From: Sphingopyxis sp. 2PD
GTDB taxonomy: Bacteria; Pseudomonadota; Alphaproteobacteria; Sphingomonadales; Sphingomonadaceae
Direction: 5' to 3'
DNA: 33,473 nucleotides
Assembly: GCF_005503695.1 (NCBI RefSeq)
Contig: NZ_SCMU01000033.1
Location: forward strand, 1-33,473
Position 1 is the first letter of the stretch; each line of letters begins with the position of its first letter. The notes under the pieces are model-generated. The model made no database searches. It saw nothing but the letters and a program-made list of their open reading frames with translations, and was not told where the DNA came from. Both the position numbers and the translations under genes were made by a program. Of the stretch, positions 18,551 through 24,283 are shown in pieces.

Positions 18551-20047
18551 ATGAGTGCATTCGGACGCCGACCCGGAACCGCTGGCCGCCCTGCCTTTGG
18601 CGTGGCGAAGCCGATGCAGGGTGGATCAGGCGTGCCCGGCGGCGCGCAATTCCCGGCGATCGACACGCCGCCCGCGATCGACATCCCGCAAATGCCGTCG
18701 AACCTGTCGCCCGAAGAAGAGGCGATGGAGCGGCTGAATCAGCGCTCGACCGCCGAGGCGATGGAGCCCGAAAAGGCGCAAGGGTTCGAAGCGTCGGTCC
18801 ACAAGATCAAGGAGCAGGTGCTGCCGCGCCTGCTCGAGCGCGTCGATCCCGAGGCCGCGGCGACGCTCAGCAAGGACGAACTGACCGAGGAATTCCGCCC
18901 GATCATCCTCGAAGTGCTCGCGGAACTGCGCATCACACTCAACCGCCGCGAACAGTTCGCGCTCGAAAAGGTGCTCGTCGACGAGCTCCTGGGCTTTGGC
19001 CCGCTCGAGGAACTGCTTGCCGACCCCGACATTTCGGACATCATGGTCAACGGCCCGTACCAGACCTATATCGAAAAAAAGGGTCAGCTGGTCATCGCGC
19101 CGATCCAGTTCCGCGACGAACAGCATCTGTTCCAGATCGCGCAGCGCATCTGCAACCTCGTCGGTCGCCGCGTCGACCAGACCACCCCGCTTGCCGACGC
19201 CCGTTTGAAGGACGGCAGCCGCGTCAACGTGATCGTGCCGCCGCTGAGCCTTCGCGGTACCGCAATCTCGATTCGTAAATTCTCGGCCAAGCCGATCACG
19301 CTCGACATGCTCTGCCAGTGGGGCGCGATGAGCCAGAAGATGTGCACCGCGCTGAAGATCGCGGGCGCGAGCCGCTTCAACATCGTCATCTCGGGCGGCA
19401 CGGGTTCGGGCAAGACGACGATGCTCAACGCGCTGTCGAAAATGATCGACCCCGGCGAACGCGTTTTGACGATCGAGGACGCCGCCGAACTTCGGCTGCA
19501 GCAGCCGCACTGGCTGCCGCTCGAAACGCGCCCCGCGAACCTCGAGGGCAATGGCGCGATCCACATGGGCGACCTTGTGAAGAACGCGCTGCGTATGCGT
19601 CCCGACCGCATCATCATGGGCGAAGTCCGCGGCGCCGAGTGTTTCGACCTCCTCGCCGCAATGAACACCGGTCACGACGGATCGATGTGTACGCTCCACT
19701 CGAACAGCCCGCGCGAATGCCTCGGCCGTATGGAAAACATGGTGCTGATGGGCGACATCAAGATCCCGAAGGAAGCGATCTCGAAACAGATCGCCGACTC
19801 GGTCGACCTGATCGTGCAGATCAAGCGCCTGCGCGACGGCTCGCGCCGTGTCACCAACGTCACCGAAGTGATCGGGATGGAAGGCGACGTCATCGTCACG
19901 CAGGAATTGTTCAAGTTTGAATATCTGGACGAGGACAAGGACGGCAAGATCGTCGGCGAGTATCGCGCGATGGGCCTGCGCCCCTATACGCTGGAAAAAG
20001 CGCGGCAATATGGTTTCGACCAGCCATATCTGGAAGCGTGTCTGTAA
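18551..20047 (+). CDS. cpaF: CpaF/TadA-family type II/IV secretion ATPase
   Basis: CpaF is the hexameric cytoplasmic ATPase that powers Flp/Tad pilus assembly. This protein has 498 residues. The N-terminal 65 residues are Gly/Pro-rich and probably disordered; a helical N-terminal domain follows (about 75-150). The ATPase core has Walker A GGTGSGKTT at 282-290 (K288), the Asp-rich box LTIEDAAEL, Walker B-like RIIMGEVRGAE and the His box GHDGSMCTLHSNSPRECLGR, all intact. The ATG at 18551 follows AGGA with a spacing of 8; an ATG at 18482 lies upstream but lacks a site and has an unlikely Trp/Arg-rich start. No other tad/cpa gene is adjacent in this window, so it stands alone between the atp operon and an unrelated small gene. 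Confidence 0.93.
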   Translation: MSAFGRRPGTAGRPAFGVAKPMQGGSGVPGGAQFPAIDTPPAIDIPQMPSNLSPEEEAMERLNQRSTAEAMEPEKAQGFEASVHKIKEQVLPRLLERVDPEAAATLSKDELTEEFRPIILEVLAELRITLNRREQFALEKVLVDELLGFGPLEELLADPDISDIMVNGPYQTYIEKKGQLVIAPIQFRDEQHLFQIAQRICNLVGRRVDQTTPLADARLKDGSRVNVIVPPLSLRGTAISIRKFSAKPITLDMLCQWGAMSQKMCTALKIAGASRFNIVISGGTGSGKTTMLNALSKMIDPGERVLTIEDAAELRLQQPHWLPLETRPANLEGNGAIHMGDLVKNALRMRPDRIIMGEVRGAECFDLLAAMNTGHDGSMCTLHSNSPRECLGRMENMVLMGDIKIPKEAISKQIADSVDLIVQIKRLRDGSRRVTNVTEVIGMEGDVIVTQELFKFEYLDEDKDGKIVGEYRAMGLRPYTLEKARQYGFDQPYLEACL

Positions 20048-20054
20048 CCCTTAT

Positions 20055-20219
20055 CCCTCTCCCGTCGGGAGAGGGTTGCGAAGACTTGCCAGCTTGCTGG
20101 CTAGTCGAAGCTGGGTGAGGGGTTCAGACTTAGCGCGCAAAATCTGCGGCAGAACCCTCATCCAACTCCGCCTAATCGCTTCGCGATAAGGCTCCATATC
20201 CTTCTCCCGGTGGGAGAAG
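20055..20219. repeat. Compound palindromic repeat C (hybrid of types 1 and 2)
   Basis: The left half starts with a hairpin CCCTCTCCCG/CGGGAGAGGG (20055-20075), followed by the type 1 inner hairpin with stem GCCAGC/GCTGGC (20084-20105) and GGGTGAGGGG. The right half, read on the minus strand, starts with CTTCTCCC/GGGAGAAG (20201-20219) and the type 2 inner hairpin (20170-20192), matching repeat D. It fills nearly all the space between the cpaF stop and the small minus-strand ORF. Confidence 0.85.
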
Positions 20220-20221
20220 AA

Positions 20222-20407
20222 TCAAGGCTTCAACGCCAGCGCCGCCGCCAGCAAAGCGACCGCTACCCCCACCAATGCAATCCCCCGCCATGGCATAAAT
20301 CCGACCGCATCGACGTCGCGCCGGTTGCGCCGCCGCCAGTCCGCGACCTCGGCGGCGACCGCCACCGCGGCGCCCGCAGCACTGACAATCAGCATCGACC
20401 CTTGCAT
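20222..20407 (-). CDS. Small membrane protein (hypothetical)
   Basis: A 61-residue ORF with two predicted membrane helices: about residues 4-20 (SMLIVSAAGAAVAVAAEVA) and about 43-60 (GIALVGVAVALLAAALAL), joined by a basic loop (DWRRRNRRDVDAVG). AAGGTG precedes the ATG at 20407; a second ATG at 20395 is possible. It starts 55 bp from the divergent methyltransferase-like gene. I do not recognise a family. The codon use and the hydrophobic pattern support a gene, but its short length leaves doubt. Confidence 0.5.
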   Translation of the reverse strand: MQGSMLIVSAAGAAVAVAAEVADWRRRNRRDVDAVGFMPWRGIALVGVAVALLAAALALKP

Positions 20408-20462
20408 TGACGCGCGCACCTTCGCAAACAGGGACTCTTCCCCCCAAGAGAGAGGTGCCGAT

Positions 20463-21293
20463 ATGCGAAATTTCCGTCCCGTTGCAATAGCCGCCCTGTT
20501 TGCCGCCGCGGCGTGCAGCGCCCCGGCCCAGAACGCCACCGCAAGCGAAGCTGCCGCCAAACCTGGCGATGCGATCGCCGCCGCGGTTGCCGCGCCGACC
20601 CGCACCCCCGCCAATCTGGCGCGCGACCCATATCGTCACCCCGCCGAAACGCTTGCCTTCTTTGGCGTCAAACCCGGCGACACGGTCGTCGAGCTGTGGC
20701 CGGGTGGAGGCTGGTACACCGAAATCCTCGCGCCGCTCACCAAAGCGGGTGGCGGCACGCTCTACGCCGCGGCGCCGTGGGAACGCGGGCTCAACCGGAT
20801 CAAGGAATGGCAGGGTGCGAATGCCGACCTCTATGGTGGCATCAAGCTCGCCGAATTCCCCAATGCCGGCACCAACCCAAAGGTCCCCGACGGCAGCGCC
20901 GACGTCGTCCTGACCTTCCGCAACGTCCACAACTGGCGTTTCGGCGGCGCCGACAACACCGCCAACGCGTTCAAGCAGATTTTTGCGATGCTGAAACCCG
21001 GCGGCACGCTGGGCGTCGTCGAGCATCGGCTGAACGAGAGCGACGATGCCGCGAAGGAAGAAAAATCGGGCTATATGAAGGAAAGCTCGATCATCGCCTT
21101 TGCCGAGGCGGCGGGGTTCAAGCTCGCTGAAAAGAGCGAAATCAACGCCAATCCCAAAGACACGAAGGATTATGAAAAGGGCGTCTGGACGCTGCCGCCC
21201 AGCCTGCGCGAAGGCGACACCGACCGCGCCAAATATGTCGCGATCGGCGAATCGGACCGCATGACGCTGAAATTCGTGAAGCCCGCGTCCTGA
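20463..21293 (+). CDS. Exported class I methyltransferase-like protein
   Basis: This 276-residue protein starts with a signal peptide (MRNFRPVAIAALFAAAAC) whose C18 could be a lipid-attachment cysteine, though the lipobox AAAC is weak. The body is a Rossmann-type methyltransferase domain like those of COG4798: motif I is VVELWPGGGWYTEIL (about residues 75-89), then DVVLTFRNVHNW, and the post-motif helix-strand MLKPGGTLGVVEHR. The ATG at 20463 follows AGAGAGGTG. The stop overlaps the likely CTG start of aat. An exported SAM-dependent enzyme is odd because S-adenosylmethionine is cytoplasmic; the protein may bind another ligand. No substrate can be given. Confidence 0.86.
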   Translation: MRNFRPVAIAALFAAAACSAPAQNATASEAAAKPGDAIAAAVAAPTRTPANLARDPYRHPAETLAFFGVKPGDTVVELWPGGGWYTEILAPLTKAGGGTLYAAAPWERGLNRIKEWQGANADLYGGIKLAEFPNAGTNPKVPDGSADVVLTFRNVHNWRFGGADNTANAFKQIFAMLKPGGTLGVVEHRLNESDDAAKEEKSGYMKESSIIAFAEAAGFKLAEKSEINANPKDTKDYEKGVWTLPPSLREGDTDRAKYVAIGESDRMTLKFVKPAS

Positions 21294-22066
21294 AGCATTT
21301 CGAATCCATCGACCCTGCGCTGCTGCTCAGCGCCTATGCGCAGGGTATTTTCCCGATGGCCGACGGGGCGGATGACCCGTCGGTCCATTGGGTCGAACCG
21401 CGGCTGCGCGCGATCCTGCCGCTGGATGGCTTCCGCCTGTCGCACAGCCTGAAAAAGACGATCGTCGCCGATCGCTTTCGCGTCACCACCGACCGCGCCT
21501 TTGCCGACATGGTCGCGCTGTGCGCCGAACCTGCGGGTGACCGGCCAACCACCTGGATCAACCCGGTAATCAAGGCGAGTTACGACCGGCTGTTCCAGAT
21601 CGGCCACGCGCACAGCGTCGAATGCTGGCAGGGCGATGAGCTGGTCGGCGGGCTATACGGCGTGTCGCTCGGTCGCGCCTTTTTCGGCGAATCGATGGTC
21701 AGCCGGGTGCGCGACGCGTCGAAGGTCGCGCTCGCGCACCTCGTCGCGCGCCTTGTCGCGGGCGGCTGGAAATTGCTCGACTGCCAGTTCATCACCCCCC
21801 ACCTCGCCAGTCTCGGCGCGATCGAGATCCGTCAGGCGGATTATCTGGCGAGGCTCTATTCGGTGTTGGCGGGCGGCGATGGCGCCGCGGCGGGCGCAGG
21901 CGTCGGAGCTGCGGGCGTATCGCCGCCTTCGCCGCCGTTCGTCGTGGGCGACTGGGGCGCGCTCGACGCCTCGGGCGCCGCCGCCGAGCCCGATTTCGTC
22001 GCCGCGGGGGCGACGGGTTCACCGCCGGGATATGTCATCGCGCAGCTTTTGACGAACACGTCATAG
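21290..22066 (+). CDS. aat: Leucyl/phenylalanyl-tRNA--protein transferase
   Basis: Aat adds Leu or Phe from aminoacyl-tRNA to proteins with N-terminal Arg or Lys, marking them for ClpS/ClpAP degradation. Family blocks are all present: LLLSAYAQGIFPMAD, VHWVEPRLRAILPLDGFRLS, TWINPVIKASYDRLF, HSVECWQGDELVGGLYG, FFGESMVS and LDCQFITPHLASLGA, and the C-terminal YVIAQLLTNTS. The conserved N-terminal segment begins before the first in-frame ATG (21356), and I find no ATG, GTG or TTG in that frame from 21200 to 21356. The best candidate is CTG 21290, which overlaps the previous stop as CTGA; no clear ribosome binding site precedes it. With it the protein has 258 residues. The last 211 bp overlap the DUF2155 gene antisense. 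Confidence 0.9.
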   Translation: MKHFESIDPALLLSAYAQGIFPMADGADDPSVHWVEPRLRAILPLDGFRLSHSLKKTIVADRFRVTTDRAFADMVALCAEPAGDRPTTWINPVIKASYDRLFQIGHAHSVECWQGDELVGGLYGVSLGRAFFGESMVSRVRDASKVALAHLVARLVAGGWKLLDCQFITPHLASLGAIEIRQADYLARLYSVLAGGDGAAAGAGVGAAGVSPPSPPFVVGDWGALDASGAAAEPDFVAAGATGSPPGYVIAQLLTNTS

Positions 22067-22503
22067 ATCGGGTGCTGGATGATATTGCGGTCGGGGCGTT
22101 CGCGGAAAATCCAGCCCGAAAAGACGCGCCGCCATTTGTCGTCGCTCTGATCCTGCACCGTCAGCTGGACAAAGGCGCCGGTTTCGGGCGGATCCTCCCA
22201 CGGCGCGGTTTGCTCGCACGCGCGCAGCCGGACGATCGCCCGGCCGACCCGCGCGGCTTCGCCGGGTTTCATCTCAAGCTCGCGGACCAGCCCATTGCGC
22301 TTGTTGAGCAAGCCAACGACGGCCACGCGCTCGGCCATCGGGGTCGCGCCTTCGATCCCGCCGACCTCGTCCGGGACGCGCTCGGATTTGGCGACGGTCT
22401 GCACCGTCGCGCTGCCATTCCCTTTTGACGGCGTCCGGTCGCAGGCCGCAAGCGTGCTCGCGGTCAGCAGCGCGATCAGCGCGGTCGTCGTCCGCCGCGA
22501 CAT
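21856..22503 (-). CDS. DUF2155 lipoprotein
   Basis: A 215-residue predicted lipoprotein. The signal peptide ends in the lipobox LAAC with C21. The DUF2155 domain (about residues 85-160) is recognised by GRAIVRLRACEQTAPWEDPP, GAFVQLTVQDQ, VFSGWIFRERP and HPIYDVFVKSCAM. After it comes a 55-residue Ala/Pro/Ser/Gly-rich tail, which is the part lying antisense over the 3' end of aat. The ATG overlaps the stop of the NDUFA12 gene as TAATG, so translation is coupled. Function of the family is not known; its constant association with NDUFA12 and aat in alphaproteobacteria is established gene-order knowledge. Confidence 0.92.
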   Translation of the reverse strand: MSRRTTTALIALLTASTLAACDRTPSKGNGSATVQTVAKSERVPDEVGGIEGATPMAERVAVVGLLNKRNGLVRELEMKPGEAARVGRAIVRLRACEQTAPWEDPPETGAFVQLTVQDQSDDKWRRVFSGWIFRERPDRNIIQHPIYDVFVKSCAMTYPGGEPVAPAATKSGSAAAPEASSAPQSPTTNGGEGGDTPAAPTPAPAAAPSPPANTE

Positions 22504-22886
22504 TATTCGCCGGGCCGCCAGGCCTCATAATCGCCGGTCGCCGCGGCGCGCTGGCCACCGCGTTCGAGCGCCCCGGCGGGGCGATAGGCGCCGGTGCTGC
22601 CGGTCAGATTCGGCGTCGGCGCCTGTTCCCACGCGCGCGGCGCAGGCAGGATATCGGTCGGCAACTCATCAAAGGTGCGGTGCAACCAGCCGTGCCATTC
22701 GGGCGGCACCCGGCTCGCGTCGTTCGATCCGTTGTAGATGACCCAGCGGCGGTCGCCCTTGCGCGCGCGATAATAGGTGTTGCCGAGGCTGTCCTCGCCT
22801 ACCTTTTCGCCGGTTTTCCAGCTGTTCAGCAGCGTGCCGACGGTCGCACCGTCCCACCAGGTAAAAATCTTGCCAAGGATGCTCAT
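22503..22886 (-). CDS. NADH:ubiquinone oxidoreductase accessory subunit, NDUFA12 family
   Basis: A 127-residue homologue of the mitochondrial complex I accessory subunit NDUFA12 (B17.2), which in alphaproteobacteria binds the peripheral arm of complex I. The block GEDSLGNTYYRARKGDRRWVIYNG and the segment VPPEWHGWLHRTFDELPT are diagnostic. The tail is Gly/Ala/Arg-rich. The ATG at 22886 (MSILGKIFTWWDG) is the family-like start; upstream in-frame codons run into the palindromic repeat and are not real. There is no strong ribosome binding site before it. The stop overlaps the DUF2155 start by one base. Confidence 0.93.
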   Translation of the reverse strand: MSILGKIFTWWDGATVGTLLNSWKTGEKVGEDSLGNTYYRARKGDRRWVIYNGSNDASRVPPEWHGWLHRTFDELPTDILPAPRAWEQAPTPNLTGSTGAYRPAGALERGGQRAAATGDYEAWRPGE

Positions 22887-22962
22887 GGCGAGGCGTTTAC
22901 AGGCAAGGACGCTGGCTTCGCAAGCGTCAAACGACCGGCTTCGCCTGCCGGTATCGATAAAA

Positions 22963-23029
22963 CCGTAGCCCTGAGCCTGTCGAAGGGCGCTTATCAGATA
23001 AGCGCCCTTCGACAGGCTCAGGGCTACGG
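22963..23029. repeat. Perfect 32-bp inverted repeat of the GAGCCTGTCGAAGG family
   Basis: The arms 22963-22994 and 22998-23029 are exact inverse complements around a 3-base loop (CAG), giving a 67-base hairpin. The core is CCCTGAGCCTGTCGAAGGGC, the common sphingomonad repeat that false ORFs translate as ALSLSKG. On the minus strand it lies between the stop of the DUF192 gene (12 bp) and the NDUFA12 start (77 bp). It could stop or slow read-through and protect the 3' end of the DUF192 message. Confidence 0.93.
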
Positions 23030-23040
23030 CCGGTATTCGA

Positions 23041-23499
23041 TCATTCATCCTTCCACGTCACCTTCGCCGTCTCGTCGATGCCGAGCTTCGCTGCGGTGCC
23101 GCCCGCGAGTTCGAGCACCGCCGACACTTCGCCGCCGCTGACCACGGGTTCGAGCGATTCGGGGATGGTGTTTTCGGCGATGCGGTCGATGCTGCCGTCG
23201 GCGCGGATGAAGATCATGTCGAGCGGGATCAGCGTGTTCTTCATCCAGAAACTGCCGATCCGCGGCTTTTCGAACGGGAACAACATGCCGCCGTCAGCGG
23301 GCAGGCTGGTGCGGAACATCAGTCCCTGGTCCTGTTCGGCGTCGGTGCGCGCCACTTCGACGTTGAAGACATGCGCCGTGCCCGCCGCCGTGATCGTCAC
23401 CGGGATCGTCGCGGCGCGCGCCTCCTCGCTGGCGTCGCTGCTGCACGCCGCGATCGGCAGCGCCAGCGCGAGGGCAAGGGCGGTAAAAATGGCACGCAT
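23041..23499 (-). CDS. DUF192 family lipoprotein
   Basis: A 152-residue protein with a lipoprotein signal: hydrophobic residues 4-15 and lipobox IAAC with C19. The DUF192 domain follows (about residues 30-150) with VEVARTDAEQDQGLMFRTSLP, GGMLFPFEKPRIGSFWMKNTLIPLDMIFI and the C-terminal VSAVLELAGGTAAKLGI. These blocks are those of the whole family, whose function is not established. The ATG at 23499 follows AAGGAT; a TTG at 23505 is less likely. The gene ends 12 bp before the perfect inverted repeat and follows recX by 32 bp. Confidence 0.92.
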   Translation of the reverse strand: MRAIFTALALALALPIAACSSDASEEARAATIPVTITAAGTAHVFNVEVARTDAEQDQGLMFRTSLPADGGMLFPFEKPRIGSFWMKNTLIPLDMIFIRADGSIDRIAENTIPESLEPVVSGGEVSAVLELAGGTAAKLGIDETAKVTWKDE

Positions 23500-23531
23500 C
23501 GGCAAATCCTTATCCCGTGATGACGCCCGAC

Positions 23532-24104
23532 CTAGTCAAGCCCTGCTTCGTCGTCCAGCGCCGCCAGCGCCATCTCGTCTCCCGGCGGGACGGCGAGGAT
23601 GCGGCGGGCGATCGTCATACTGTGCCCCGCGCGCAGAAAGGCGGCGATCTGCCGCTCGCGCAGCTTTGGATCGTCGCTGCCGCGGACCGCAAACGGCCCG
23701 AACCGCCGACGCCGCGCGAATCCCACGGCGGCCGCCACCGCGGCGCCCGCCGCCGTCTCGATCGCTTCGCCGCTATCCGCTTCGGCGATTCCGTCGACAT
23801 AAAGCTGTGCCTTCACCCGCCGCACCCCCAAGCCGCGGCGCGTCATCGCGCCCGCGCGCATCGCCGCATATTGGCGGTCGTCGAGATAGCGCAGCCGCTC
23901 CATCCGGTCGGCGATCGCTTCGCACGCCGCCATGGCGTCACTTCCGTCCATCCACTCGGATTCGCGTACTTTTCTGGCAAGATAGCGCGTCAGCTTGGCG
24001 CGGCTGGTTGCAAATCGCGCGACATAGGCGAGTGCCAGCTCGTCGAGTTTCGCTGCGCCGAGCGGCCTTTTCGATCGGTCGGGGTGAGCGCGATGCTTGG
24101 GCAT
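23532..24104 (-). CDS. recX: Regulatory protein RecX
   Basis: RecX binds RecA filaments and limits their activity. This protein has 190 residues with the family blocks LDELALAYVARFATSRAKLTRYL, a central RRYLDDRQYA-like segment (here LRYLDDRQYAAM) and MTRRGLGVRRVKAQL, plus the terminal helices LRERQIAAFLRAGHSMTIARRIL. The ATG at 24104 gives MPKHRAHPDRSKRPL; a GTG at 24122 would add six residues. Neither has a strong ribosome binding site. It is not next to recA or lexA here, which is common in alphaproteobacteria. Confidence 0.85.
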   Translation of the reverse strand: MPKHRAHPDRSKRPLGAAKLDELALAYVARFATSRAKLTRYLARKVRESEWMDGSDAMAACEAIADRMERLRYLDDRQYAAMRAGAMTRRGLGVRRVKAQLYVDGIAEADSGEAIETAAGAAVAAAVGFARRRRFGPFAVRGSDDPKLRERQIAAFLRAGHSMTIARRILAVPPGDEMALAALDDEAGLD

Positions 24105-24186
24105 ATGCCATGTTTGTGCCACAGTCGGGCCTGATTGAGAACGATCAACACCGCCATATCGGGCGCCAAAGCCCGGAAATGGGCGA

Positions 24187-24198
24187 TTGTTCTAACAA
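24187..24198. promoter_or_regulatory. Short palindrome in the recX / acyl-AMP ligase divergent region
   Basis: TTGTTCTAACAA has 5-base arms around CT and lies in the AT-richer middle of the 179-bp divergent gap 24105-24283. A repressor could bind it, but one short palindrome can be chance. Confidence 0.2.
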
Positions 24199-24283
24199 CA
24201 CAGGGCTCGCGCACGGTAACATGGCTCAAAAAGATGACATGCTTGTTGCCGCGCGGCCCGTTTCGCGGGATGTCGCACCCCCT

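Noticed and set aside
18181..19278. 365-codon plus-strand frame across the repeat A region and cpaF
   Set aside because: It runs through the terminator and the repeat and then out of frame over cpaF, whose own frame has all ATPase motifs.
22887..23048. N-terminal extension of NDUFA12 with ALSLSKG
   Set aside because: ALSLSKG is the usual false translation of the palindromic repeat. The family start is MSILGKIF at 22886.
23078..24283. Long upstream extension of the acyl-AMP ligase frame through the DUF192 and recX genes
   Set aside because: The extension is antisense to two conserved genes and is Arg/Ser/Pro-rich. The conserved ligase sequence begins after 24284.
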